Assembly (NCBI GenBank): GCA_015060115.1
Contig: SUZB01000006.1
Location: forward strand, 1 to 64,000
From: Rikenellaceae bacterium
GTDB taxonomy: Bacteria; Bacteroidota; Bacteroidia; Bacteroidales; Rikenellaceae
Length of the DNA stretch: 64,000 nucleotides
Direction: 5' to 3'
Shown: piece by piece, positions 52,843-61,670 of the stretch
How positions within the stretch are numbered: position 1 is the stretch's first letter
Layout of the letters: each line of letters opens with the position of its first letter
Translations under genes and position numbers: made by a program
Notes under the pieces: model-generated
Databases searched by the model: none
Told to the model about the DNA's origin: nothing
Seen by the model: only the letters and a program-made list of their open reading frames with translations

Positions 52843-55005
52843 TTACAACATAGGCCAGATGGTGGGTGGTTGCACCGATACCCACTCGGCGCCATTGCCT
52901 TGAGAGGTGCAGGTTATACGTACCGACTTAATGGGTCGAGAGGGGTATTCGATAAAGAACATACCGCACTCCAACTCCCCTACTCGTTCATAAGTTCTGC
53001 CATCGTACGATAGCTCGACATAGCCATTTTCGAAGATAAAGCGAGGCAACTGGAAGTTACCCGTAGCGACCTTCATACGGCGACACCTAACAGACGTATC
53101 GAATGTAAACTCCACCCAGTCGCCAACATCCGCAGCACGCGAGGTGCGAGCCAAACGGCCATAGCCCTGTGCCTTCTCAAACGAGAAATTCTCTCTATCG
53201 CCCATCGACGATGTAATAGTAAAGGGCGGAGTTACTGTCTTGAAGTGTGCTGCAACTCCCGCTTCGGGTGACATAGCCTCACCACGACGAGCAACAAACG
53301 AATACTCCGCAGGCCTATCCGTAGCGATAGGCTCGGTATAGAGCATCTCTGTTGTCATCGGCTCACGGCGATAGTAGATGTCGCTAAAATCATCGGTGGT
53401 TGCCGAGAGCGTACCATTGGCAAACTCCACCTTAGGCGGCATCAGACGATAGGCAACACCCATTCTATCCAATCTGTCGTAGTGACGAACCATCTTCGTA
53501 TAGAAGGCATCTACATCGCGTTCATCGCTATTCACCCAGCATATCTCGGCAAGTGCCAACAGACGAGGGAAGGTCATATAGTGCAAATAGCGGGCACTCT
53601 CTGGGTTGCGTGAAGCGTAAGCCTCGGAGAAGAACGAGGCCTCAAAGCCGAGAACATTTTTGCTCTCCTCCTCTGTAAAGCCGACTCCTGCGAGTGTAAA
53701 GTTATAGACCTTTGTGTAGTCGAAGATCGCTGCCCAGTCGTGGCCGGGCTCTCGCGGGGTTTGCTTCATATCGAAGTAGAAGTACTGACCAGGCATAACA
53801 ACGGTAGAGTACCCCTCACGCGCCGATGTACGGCACTCCTTGATGCCCTCCCAGCCATATACGCGCGTATCGTCAGCAAGTTTTCCGCCCTCAATAGCCT
53901 CGTTCCACACGGCTGGTTGTTTGCCATATTTTGCCAATATCTCGGTTAGGCGCGACATAAAGTAGCGCTGCAACTCGCTCTCTTCGGTCATACCATTTTT
54001 GTGCATAAAAGCCTGACAATCTGGGCAACGGCGCCACTGCGACATATCCACCTCATCGCCACCAATATGGATATACGATGTCGGGAATAGTTCGCACACC
54101 TCTTTGATGATATCCTCCAAGAGTTCGTAGTTTGACTCCTTCGTAGGACAGAATGCCGAGCGGGTGTCGTAGCCAAAAGCGCGCGACTTATTAGGCTCGT
54201 AGTTGCACAAAATCTCAGGGTGCATAGTCGCCATACATAGGCTATGGCCGGGGAGGTCAATCTCAGGAATTACCTCGATATTGCGCACTGCAGCGTAGGC
54301 GATAATCTCGCGCATATCATCTTGCGTGTAGTAGCCACCCCAACGCTCGTTCCACTTGCCATAGCGAGGCCAAATGGGTGAGTCGCCACCACGAAAGCCT
54401 CCCACCTCTGCTAGTTCGGGGTGCGACTTAATCTCCAAGCGCCACGCCTCGTCATCTGTAAGGTGCAGGCGTAGGTTGTTAATCTTGTGCAGTGCCAAAA
54501 GGTCGATATAATCCATTATCGCCTCCTTCGTTATCCAAGTACGGCAAGGATCGAGCATAAAACCTCGATGCGGGTAGCGAGGGGCATCGTCTATTGTGCA
54601 ACACTCGATGGTGGCGGGCAACTGCAAAGAGTGAGAATAGACCTCGTCGGGCAGCAGTTGCAGAAGCGTAACCACGCCATTAAACACTCCGCCATAGTCG
54701 CCACCGCCAATATAAATATTATGCTCACTAATCGTAATGCTATACTCCTCAGCACCCTCCAACAAATGGCAAAGTATGATATCCGTTCCTTCAGCCTCAG
54801 CCTCGATTTGAAGATAGTCGGCAAGATAGTGTGCAATAGGCTCTAATTTATCGTTAGTCCAACCTATCCGACAATCCTTATTTAGCGTAAACTTACCATC
54901 ATTAGAGCAATATTGACGAGGTGTAGGGATAATCGTTGGCTCTTGCGCCGTAACAGCACAAATAGCAAATAGAAGAGTTATCAGAGTAAGAAGTCGCAGT
55001 TTCAT
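52843..55005 (-). CDS. GH20 beta-hexosaminidase
   Basis: The 720-residue secreted enzyme has a signal peptide (MKLRLLTLITLLFAICAVTAQ), a GH20b N-terminal domain, and a catalytic barrel with RGFMLDPCRTW, HLTDDEAWRLE, EIDLPGHS and the catalytic pair Asp317-Glu318 in HIGGDEVDM. A C-terminal region from about 560 resembles an F5/8-type carbohydrate-binding module. It removes terminal beta-GlcNAc or GalNAc from host glycans in the periplasm or at the surface. With GH84 at 12157 it indicates mucin-glycan foraging. A terminator separates it from the upstream operon. Confidence 0.95.
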   Translation of the reverse strand: MKLRLLTLITLLFAICAVTAQEPTIIPTPRQYCSNDGKFTLNKDCRIGWTNDKLEPIAHYLADYLQIEAEAEGTDIILCHLLEGAEEYSITISEHNIYIGGGDYGGVFNGVVTLLQLLPDEVYSHSLQLPATIECCTIDDAPRYPHRGFMLDPCRTWITKEAIMDYIDLLALHKINNLRLHLTDDEAWRLEIKSHPELAEVGGFRGGDSPIWPRYGKWNERWGGYYTQDDMREIIAYAAVRNIEVIPEIDLPGHSLCMATMHPEILCNYEPNKSRAFGYDTRSAFCPTKESNYELLEDIIKEVCELFPTSYIHIGGDEVDMSQWRRCPDCQAFMHKNGMTEESELQRYFMSRLTEILAKYGKQPAVWNEAIEGGKLADDTRVYGWEGIKECRTSAREGYSTVVMPGQYFYFDMKQTPREPGHDWAAIFDYTKVYNFTLAGVGFTEEESKNVLGFEASFFSEAYASRNPESARYLHYMTFPRLLALAEICWVNSDERDVDAFYTKMVRHYDRLDRMGVAYRLMPPKVEFANGTLSATTDDFSDIYYRREPMTTEMLYTEPIATDRPAEYSFVARRGEAMSPEAGVAAHFKTVTPPFTITSSMGDRENFSFEKAQGYGRLARTSRAADVGDWVEFTFDTSVRCRRMKVATGNFQLPRFIFENGYVELSYDGRTYERVGELECGMFFIEYPSRPIKSVRITCTSQGNGAEWVSVQPPTIWPML

Positions 55006-55051
55006 AGTTCGATATTTTCTACAAATGTAGCAAAAAGTTTTGATGTAAAAA

Positions 55052-55083
55052 AGCGACTAATCGGAAACCTCCAATTAGTCGCT
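55052..55083 (-). terminator. Terminator of nuclease/TonB receptor operon
   Basis: AGCGACTAAT (55052-55061) pairs with ATTAGTCGCT (55074-55083). On the minus strand the hairpin is followed by TTTTTTAC. It lies 20 bases past the DUF5689 lipoprotein stop. Confidence 0.88.
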
Positions 55084-55102
55084 CTTAGTCAAATGTTGGC
55101 GA

Positions 55103-56338
55103 TTACATAGTGTCGGTTTCGCCCTCCTCGTCAATCCAAGGTACACTCTTCATATCCTCGGTGGTCATCGCAGCCACCTGCTCATCGGTCAGAAGCGCAG
55201 CCTCGCCATTCTCAAACTCGATATCCGAGAAGCTGCTAATGGTCAGCTGATACGAAGCATAATCATCGGCATTGCCCACATAGTCCGAGCGCTGAGCATA
55301 GATGCCGTAGATTGCTGTGATGGTAGCCTTCTCGCCATCTTTGCATACATTGCGTCGAGCAAAGCGCGAATAGCCACTTGTACGGAGTGCATAGACGCCA
55401 TTTGCCGAGCAAACGGTAGCCGATGGGTCGTAGGTGAACAACACCGAGCCATAGAGGCTACGGCCTGTAATCTCCTCCTTGAATGCCCACTGATACCAGC
55501 CCTTGGTTACTGTGGGGCGAGGGTCGGTGTAGAGCCAGCTGGGATAGATATTCTCAAACGAGCCACTCTTCATGGCAGGGTTGGTTACACCATCCTGATT
55601 GGGTACGCCAGCATAGCGACACTCCAAATCCTCGAAGCGGATAAGACGGCCAAACATCTGCTCACGACCCTTGTTGTTAGGAAATACCGTCTTGTAGTTT
55701 TCGGGCGTAACGGTGATAATATCCACCGACTTGGGGTCGGCCTTCCAAGCATCATAAGTACCAACCACAAGCTCCGATGGCTCACCAGCAAAGACATGCT
55801 CATCGATAATCTCCTGAAGCTCGATATTTGAGTTGGCGTAGAACTTATGCTCACCAGCCTTATTCCACGACTCCGAGGGTGCACCACCGAGTGAAAGCAT
55901 CATACGGTAGTTGCCAAGATACAATCCCGAAAGGCGAACATATACCCACGAGCCATACTTGTAACGAAGGCCTACATTGTTGTTTAGCTTAAGCTCGATA
56001 CCTGCGGTATGGTCCTGAATATGCAACGACTTGTAGATATTACCCTCCTCATCGTTAGAGATCACCTTACCCTTGATGTAGACATCACGACCAACGAAGA
56101 TATCCTCGCCTATGAGCTTGTAAATAGTGTTATTCCAACCGCTATTTACGCCAGTATTGCTGATTGTGCCAAACGCATCTTTAAGCTCCTTGATGGTAAT
56201 ATACTCCGCATTGGGGAACTGCGCCTCAAACGATGAATCGCTGAAGATGGGGCGTGGCTCAACCGTCTCAAACTTTTCGTAACAGCCAACTGCCAAGAGA
56301 GCGATGGCAAGTAGTGCAAAAATCTTATTAATTTTCAT
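55103..56338 (-). CDS. DUF5689 lipoprotein
   Basis: The 411-residue protein has a lipoprotein signal with acylated Cys19 (LLAVGC). A DUF5689 region (about 45-260) of OB-like beta structure follows: ITIKELKDAF, IFVGRDVYIKGKVISNDEEGNIYKSLHIQDHTAGIELKLN, SWVYVRLSGLYLGNYRMMLSLGG. The C-terminal half (ITGRSLYGSVLFTYDPSATVCSANGVYAL) is beta-rich. It is probably on the outer-membrane surface as partner of the TonB-dependent receptor 19 bases upstream, the role a SusD-like protein would normally play (inference). It is the last gene of the operon. Confidence 0.85.
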   Translation of the reverse strand: MKINKIFALLAIALLAVGCYEKFETVEPRPIFSDSSFEAQFPNAEYITIKELKDAFGTISNTGVNSGWNNTIYKLIGEDIFVGRDVYIKGKVISNDEEGNIYKSLHIQDHTAGIELKLNNNVGLRYKYGSWVYVRLSGLYLGNYRMMLSLGGAPSESWNKAGEHKFYANSNIELQEIIDEHVFAGEPSELVVGTYDAWKADPKSVDIITVTPENYKTVFPNNKGREQMFGRLIRFEDLECRYAGVPNQDGVTNPAMKSGSFENIYPSWLYTDPRPTVTKGWYQWAFKEEITGRSLYGSVLFTYDPSATVCSANGVYALRTSGYSRFARRNVCKDGEKATITAIYGIYAQRSDYVGNADDYASYQLTISSFSDIEFENGEAALLTDEQVAAMTTEDMKSVPWIDEEGETDTM

Positions 56339-56357
56339 ATTTCAAACCTTTTAGCTG

Positions 56358-59285
56358 TTAGAATCTAAAGTAAATGTTAAGATAGTAATTGATACCATTC
56401 ATATAGAAGTACTTCGAGTCGAAACGCGAATATGTGGTAGGCTTCTTGGTGATTACCATCTCGCCATCGGCATTGGGGAAGATAATAGGATCAGAGAGCT
56501 TGTTGAGTCGCATCTGCTCGTAACCTCCAGTGCGAATGCGCTGGTTGTTGAGGATATTGTTTACCTGAAGGCTGAAGCCAAGGGTATACTTATACTTGAT
56601 ACGGAAGTTCTTGCCGATGCTTGCGCTAAGGGTATAAGCATTGCCCAAATCCTCCTGCTGACGAATCTCGTCGATAATACCCACTACATAGGCCTTCTGA
56701 CGACCAGTCTCAAGGTTATTCCAGTCGTAGATACGCTTAATCTCGTTAGCCAAATACTCGGTACGATACATAGGGTTCATCGAGAGGTACAAGCGGTCGT
56801 AATAGTTGAAATCAACCGAAGCAAACCAGTTATTTGGGCCACGGAAGTTAAGACCTACATTGATAGCTGTTTGAGGTGTGCTCTCAACCTTCATACCCTT
56901 CCAATTGACGCGGCTATGGACAACATCGGTAGCCGAGTTATCAATCATCTGCGTAAATTCGGGATTCGAGGTATAGATATAGTCGCCAAGGCTCACAGCA
57001 CCCTGCAACGACAAGCCCCAAGCGATAGGCACGCTCAAACCGAGCTCAAGACCCATATAGCGCTTGTCGATACCCGACATTGCGAAGTTGGTAAACGAGC
57101 TCTGAGTGTCGTCGTAGAACGAGATAACCTTCGACTGGTCGAGCATCTGGGTGTAGTATGCTGAAATACGGGCACGCACCCAAGGCAAGCGGAGGTTGTA
57201 GGTGAAATCTACACCGTAAATCTTCTCGGCATCCAAGCCGGGAGTAATCTGGTTACGGGTACGAGCCGAAACAAAGGCGTTGCTGAACATCGTAGGATTC
57301 TGCATAGCCGTTGCGTTCAACTCCAACGAGTGAGCACCTGAGAACTGATAACGAAGATTTACCTTGCCCTTATATGTAAGGTTGTTAATCTTCTCGGAGT
57401 TGCCCAACGAGGTCATACCGATATTGCCATTGGCATTGGCGTTCTGGAACAGGCCCTTCTCCCAAAGGCCCTCACGCCAGATTGACGAGAAGCCCACCTC
57501 AGCACCAATATTTGCCGAGAAGCCACCTGCCGACACCTCGTACATAGCCCAAAGCTGACCCTGGCGCACATGTGCATAGTAGTCGTAGCCATACTTATCG
57601 CCCTCCTTAACGGCCTGTGCCTGACCATGCTCGCGGTAGTAAGCCATATTGTTCTGATACGACTCGGCATTGCTACCAAAGTCGCGCTCAGCAAACTTAT
57701 CGACATCCAACCAGTAGTCGCCACCAAGCAGGTCCTTAACCGTAGAGTAATACTCCGTGCGGTTGATGCGGGCACGAATACCAGCTGTAAGCTTCGAGCC
57801 ACCACGGAAGATATGGTTGAGCTGAGCAGCGAAGTTATAGTCAATCTGGTCGGTGTGGCGCTCCTCAATCATAGCCACAGCACGATGACCCTCGCCATAG
57901 CGGTTGTCTACATCGCCCATCTTGTTATCCTGAATAATGCCGTCGAAGTCGATATAGCCGTTCCAATTCTTGGTGTACTCGATAAACTTAGCGCGGTCGG
58001 TCTCGATATCGGTATCGGTAAACTGCAAAGGATAGCCGTTAGCCTCAGCAAAGTTGTTAAGCATCAGGCGACGACCCAAGCGATCACCATAGTATGAGGG
58101 CAACACGCGATAGTAGTCGGGGCGTGGATCCTCACCCTTGTACCAAGTGAGCGCCGAATAGCCATTGAAGCCGAAGCGCACCGAGGTAGCCACCGACAAA
58201 GCGGTATTTTCAGTTATCTGCCAGTTGTAGTTAAGCATCGCAATAGGCTCGTGAGTGCGGCGAACACGGGCATTACGCTCCTTGCCGGCCTGAAGACCGA
58301 CATTAGGGTTGTAGTAGTTGTTGCCCCAAAGGTCGTAGGCCTCCTGAGTAGATGCCTGCTGAGCACCACGCTGTGTGGGAGCACCCATAACCATCAACGA
58401 GAGGCGGTGCTTGTCGTTGAAAATCTTCTCGGCAGAGGCGAAGTAGCCATAAGCATTGTAATATACGCCATTGACATAGCCGTGATTACCCTGACGGGTA
58501 GAGAACGAGAAGCCATAAGACCAACCATTATCGAGCTGACCCGAAGCATAGCTTAGCATAACACGGTAGCGGTAGAGCTGCATAGAGTTAACCACCGATG
58601 AGCGGAAGCCCTTGCGGAGCTGCAAAGCACGAGCGTTGATGTTGGTTGTACCGGCAACACCACCCAAGCCGTAGTCCGAAGCCTGCAAGCCTGAGGTGCT
58701 CTCCTGATTGCGCGTAGCATCGTTCAGACCGCTCCACAACGACCAAGGGCCGTAGCCAGTGAGGGCATCGTTGAAGCGGATACCATTCAGATATACATCC
58801 TGATACTGCGAGTCGTAGCCACGAACATTGAAGCGCATCTCCGAGAAGCGGTACGATGCGATATTGTTAAACAAATCCTTAGATGCCGAGAGTGCCGAAG
58901 GCATAGACTGCGAATCGCCAGCCGACTCTACATCGGTATCAAGCTCTGCAAATGCCGAGTCATCGACAGCCACAACCTGAGCAGGCACCATAACCACCTG
59001 CTGCATATCGTGAACAAGCTCCTTGACACGCACCATAACCGTTAGCTCCTCAAACTCCGGAGCATCGAAGCGAAGGAGGTACTGACCAGGGTCAAGACCC
59101 TCAATCAAGAACTCACCATCGCTGTTGGTCGTCGTGTTGATTGCCACGCCATCAACCGAGATTGCTACCCCACTGATTGGCTGACGATCCTCACGCGACA
59201 CGATAGTACCCTTCATACCACCCTGCTGAGCAAATGCAGCAAAGCTAAGAAGCGCACAAAACATTGTCAGTAAAAATCTCTTCAT
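56358..59285 (-). CDS. TonB-dependent receptor with carboxypeptidase-regulatory-like domain
   Basis: The 975-residue outer-membrane protein has a signal peptide (MKRFLLTMFCALLSFAAFA), an N-terminal CarboxypepD_reg-like domain (about 23-105: MKGTIVSREDRQPISGVAISVDGV) and a plug-like region with FNVRGYDSQYQDVYLNGI. A long beta-barrel follows, ending in an aromatic terminal strand (YYLNIYFRF). No SusD homologue accompanies it, so it is not a classical Sus pair. Flanking secreted nucleases and DUF5689 proteins suggest import of nucleic-acid fragments or nucleosides (inference). Gaps to both neighbours are under 20 bases. Confidence 0.88.
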   Translation of the reverse strand: MKRFLLTMFCALLSFAAFAQQGGMKGTIVSREDRQPISGVAISVDGVAINTTTNSDGEFLIEGLDPGQYLLRFDAPEFEELTVMVRVKELVHDMQQVVMVPAQVVAVDDSAFAELDTDVESAGDSQSMPSALSASKDLFNNIASYRFSEMRFNVRGYDSQYQDVYLNGIRFNDALTGYGPWSLWSGLNDATRNQESTSGLQASDYGLGGVAGTTNINARALQLRKGFRSSVVNSMQLYRYRVMLSYASGQLDNGWSYGFSFSTRQGNHGYVNGVYYNAYGYFASAEKIFNDKHRLSLMVMGAPTQRGAQQASTQEAYDLWGNNYYNPNVGLQAGKERNARVRRTHEPIAMLNYNWQITENTALSVATSVRFGFNGYSALTWYKGEDPRPDYYRVLPSYYGDRLGRRLMLNNFAEANGYPLQFTDTDIETDRAKFIEYTKNWNGYIDFDGIIQDNKMGDVDNRYGEGHRAVAMIEERHTDQIDYNFAAQLNHIFRGGSKLTAGIRARINRTEYYSTVKDLLGGDYWLDVDKFAERDFGSNAESYQNNMAYYREHGQAQAVKEGDKYGYDYYAHVRQGQLWAMYEVSAGGFSANIGAEVGFSSIWREGLWEKGLFQNANANGNIGMTSLGNSEKINNLTYKGKVNLRYQFSGAHSLELNATAMQNPTMFSNAFVSARTRNQITPGLDAEKIYGVDFTYNLRLPWVRARISAYYTQMLDQSKVISFYDDTQSSFTNFAMSGIDKRYMGLELGLSVPIAWGLSLQGAVSLGDYIYTSNPEFTQMIDNSATDVVHSRVNWKGMKVESTPQTAINVGLNFRGPNNWFASVDFNYYDRLYLSMNPMYRTEYLANEIKRIYDWNNLETGRQKAYVVGIIDEIRQQEDLGNAYTLSASIGKNFRIKYKYTLGFSLQVNNILNNQRIRTGGYEQMRLNKLSDPIIFPNADGEMVITKKPTTYSRFDSKYFYMNGINYYLNIYFRF

Positions 59286-59299
59286 ATATTATAAGTGTA

Positions 59300-60331
59300 T
59301 TATTTACCTATGTAGATGTATACGGGGAAGTGGTCGCTAAAACCATTCTGGAAGTTGTTCGTTACGAAGGTACGCAAGGGATAGCCCTTGTACTGACCCT
59401 CCTGCTGAAGCATATACGAACGAGTGAAGATATTACCATAGAACTTCTTGCCCTTCACGAGGCGCAACTCACCCTCCTTGGCATTCACCAAGTTCTCCGT
59501 TACGCAGATGTTGTCAAAGAGATTCCAAGCATCCTGATATGCCAAAGTGCCGAGGCCGGCACGCAACATAGCGTTATAGGGGTTGAAGAAGTCGCCCTCT
59601 TCCAACTCTTTAACCTTGCCCTTAGCGCCCATAGTCTTCACGATGCTTGCATCCGTAGCATCATCGTTGAAGTCGCCCATAACAACAACCTTGGTTGCTG
59701 GATTTTCGTTAAGCAACGAGTCCTTAATCTCGCGAATCTGCTTGGCGCAAGCATCACGCTTGAACTGCGAAGCCTCCTTGCCACCAAGGCGTGAGGGCCA
59801 GTGCGAAACGAGGAAGTAGAAGGGCTCGCCATCGATAGTACCCCACATCGTAACGAGGTCGCGGGTGCGAAAATCGGGCAACTCCTCTACCACAAGCTTG
59901 ATATTGTCCGAGCCCTCAAGCTTAAAGACATCTGCACGATACAAGAACGCCACATCTACACCACGCGCATCGGGCGAGTCGTAGTGGCAGATGCGGTAGT
60001 TTGCACCCTTAAGTTTGGGTTGCGAGATAAGGTCCTCAAGCACTGTGCGGTTTTCAATCTCCGAAACGCCTATAACAATGGGATAATCCTTCTGTATAGC
60101 GGCGATATCGAAGAGAACACGCTCCATATTCGAGAGTTTCTTCTGATACTTAATCTCATTCCACTGCTTTGCACCATCGGGCGTAAACTCCTCATCGTGA
60201 GTCTCAGGATCGTCATAGATATCAAACAGATTCTCAAGGTTGTAGAAGACCACAGTGTAGGGTTTCTCTTGTGCAACGGCCGATGCCACTGCAAAGAGCG
60301 CTAAACATAGCATTAAAAGTTGTCTTTTCAT
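59300..60331 (-). CDS. Secreted endonuclease/exonuclease/phosphatase-family protein
   Basis: The 343-residue protein has a signal peptide (MKRQLLMLCLALFAVASAVAQ) and the complete EEP set: YNLENLFD (metal Asn), GVSEIEN (metal Glu), RGVDVAFLYR, VSHWPSRLGG, MGDFNDD (catalytic Asp) and GFSDHFPVYI (catalytic His near the C-terminus). The fold includes DNases and phosphodiesterases; export makes an extracellular or periplasmic nuclease likely. It lies between a second secreted nuclease and a TonB-dependent receptor with small gaps (39 and 14 bases), in one operon. Confidence 0.92.
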   Translation of the reverse strand: MKRQLLMLCLALFAVASAVAQEKPYTVVFYNLENLFDIYDDPETHDEEFTPDGAKQWNEIKYQKKLSNMERVLFDIAAIQKDYPIVIGVSEIENRTVLEDLISQPKLKGANYRICHYDSPDARGVDVAFLYRADVFKLEGSDNIKLVVEELPDFRTRDLVTMWGTIDGEPFYFLVSHWPSRLGGKEASQFKRDACAKQIREIKDSLLNENPATKVVVMGDFNDDATDASIVKTMGAKGKVKELEEGDFFNPYNAMLRAGLGTLAYQDAWNLFDNICVTENLVNAKEGELRLVKGKKFYGNIFTRSYMLQQEGQYKGYPLRTFVTNNFQNGFSDHFPVYIYIGK

Positions 60332-60370
60332 ATTTCGATTATTACAAGTTTTCTTTTGTTACACTATCGC

Positions 60371-61570
60371 TTAGTTCACACCCCACTCCGAAGGCACAAC
60401 CTTGCTCTTAACCTCCGCCTCGATGCTATCGTCAAGCATAGGGAAGAATGTAAAGCCTGTCTTTGCCTCCAACTCGGCAATCGAGATACAGTCGGCCTCT
60501 GTTATCGATGTATTCTCGCCAGTATTGGCGTGCTTGAGCCAAAAGACGATACCTCGCACCTGATTTGCATCCTTTACCTCGTCGATACGCAAGCCAGTGT
60601 TACCCTTCTTGGTACGCAACAGCGCCTTGTAGTAGTAGGTAGGCGTAGGACATATATTTCCTGAGCGGTCGGTAGTCTGGCTGTCGATTGATGAGTCGTG
60701 GTCGCCACCAAAGTAGGCACCCGTAACGACATAGAGCGTATCGCTACACACCATATTGCGAACTCTACCCTCCAAAACACCCCACTTATTCTGGTTGAAG
60801 TTGCCTTGCTGAGGGGTCATATTCGTAGCATAGAAGGTCTGGTCCATCATCTCCTGTGAGCACTTACGGTCGGCAGCAGGAATCTGATGTCCACGATCAT
60901 ACCAGCCATTATACGACTTAGTGAGATTAGCCTGGTCAGATATACTCACCGCAGGGTCGTAGCCAAACGAGCTATAATCGCGGTCGCCCTCACCCGACAT
61001 ATGCGAAGAGTGCAACGGATAGGCTACCCACAACGATGCGCGCACCGAGGGGTCAAAACAGTAGCTATAGTTGCGGGCATTATCCTTGATGCCAAGCTTG
61101 CCATAGTGGGTATTAAAGATATAGTCGTTCTCGTTTTTGCATAGAGGCAACTCGGCCCACTCACGCTCCATAGCGACACTTGTATCGTAGCTAAGTTGTG
61201 TGAAATAGCCCGTAAATTGGTTGCCGTCAGAGAACTCCACGCTCACCTCGGCCGAGCGCTCAGCACCCGAAGAATTCTTATCAAAATAGATGTAGATGAC
61301 CTTATCGACAGTGGTCATGCTATCGGCTAAGGTCGTTACCCCGCCTGTGAAAGTGGCCCAATCGCCCTCCGACTTGATGGCTACCGAATAAGCAGTACCC
61401 TGTTGTGCTCGCAGCACCACAGCGCAATTAGTCGATGTGCCCTTTACTGTCGTTGCCGTAAGATTTGCTTCCGAAGCAATCGTCTCGACCTTCACTTCAT
61501 CACAACCAATAGTCAAAAGCGCGCAAAAAGCAGCGCTCAACATCACAAAAATCTTCTTCACCTTGTTCAA
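60371..61570 (-). CDS. DNA/RNA non-specific endonuclease lipoprotein
   Basis: The 399-residue protein has a lipoprotein signal (acylated Cys23, LLTIGC) and an N-terminal beta domain (about 30-128, BACON-like). A beta-beta-alpha-metal nuclease follows with the DRGHQIPAADR motif (Asp225, Arg226, general base His228) and downstream NMTPQQGNFNQNKW supplying the metal Asn. It degrades single- and double-stranded DNA and RNA. The chosen start is TTG at 61570, which gives a proper basic signal n-region; the first ATG (61543) would remove it. It heads the nuclease/receptor operon, or follows the gene at 61671. Confidence 0.92.
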   Translation of the reverse strand: MNKVKKIFVMLSAAFCALLTIGCDEVKVETIASEANLTATTVKGTSTNCAVVLRAQQGTAYSVAIKSEGDWATFTGGVTTLADSMTTVDKVIYIYFDKNSSGAERSAEVSVEFSDGNQFTGYFTQLSYDTSVAMEREWAELPLCKNENDYIFNTHYGKLGIKDNARNYSYCFDPSVRASLWVAYPLHSSHMSGEGDRDYSSFGYDPAVSISDQANLTKSYNGWYDRGHQIPAADRKCSQEMMDQTFYATNMTPQQGNFNQNKWGVLEGRVRNMVCSDTLYVVTGAYFGGDHDSSIDSQTTDRSGNICPTPTYYYKALLRTKKGNTGLRIDEVKDANQVRGIVFWLKHANTGENTSITEADCISIAELEAKTGFTFFPMLDDSIEAEVKSKVVPSEWGVN

Positions 61571-61625
61571 TATATAAGAGGTTTGGTATTCTCTCTTGTT
61601 AATTATTTAATTATCCCCTCGCCCA

Positions 61626-61650
61626 CTTGGGTGGGACTACCCCACCCAAG
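61626..61650 (-). terminator. Hairpin between DUF5689-type protein and nuclease genes
   Basis: CTTGGGTGGG (61626-61635) and CCCACCCAAG (61641-61650) form a 10-bp stem with a 5-base loop. On the minus strand it follows the stop at 61671. A G-rich then AT-rich stretch follows rather than a clean T-run, so read-through into the nuclease gene is plausible. Confidence 0.6.
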
Positions 61651-61670
61651 CAGAACGAAAGGCAAAAAGT

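Noticed and set aside
56358..59285. SusC of a polysaccharide utilisation locus with the GH20 gene
   Set aside because: There is no SusD homologue, and a strong terminator separates GH20 from this operon, whose other members are nucleases and DUF5689 proteins.
59264..59794. Plus-strand open frame opposite the EEP nuclease
   Set aside because: The minus strand encodes a complete EEP protein with all catalytic motifs. The plus frame is a shadow.
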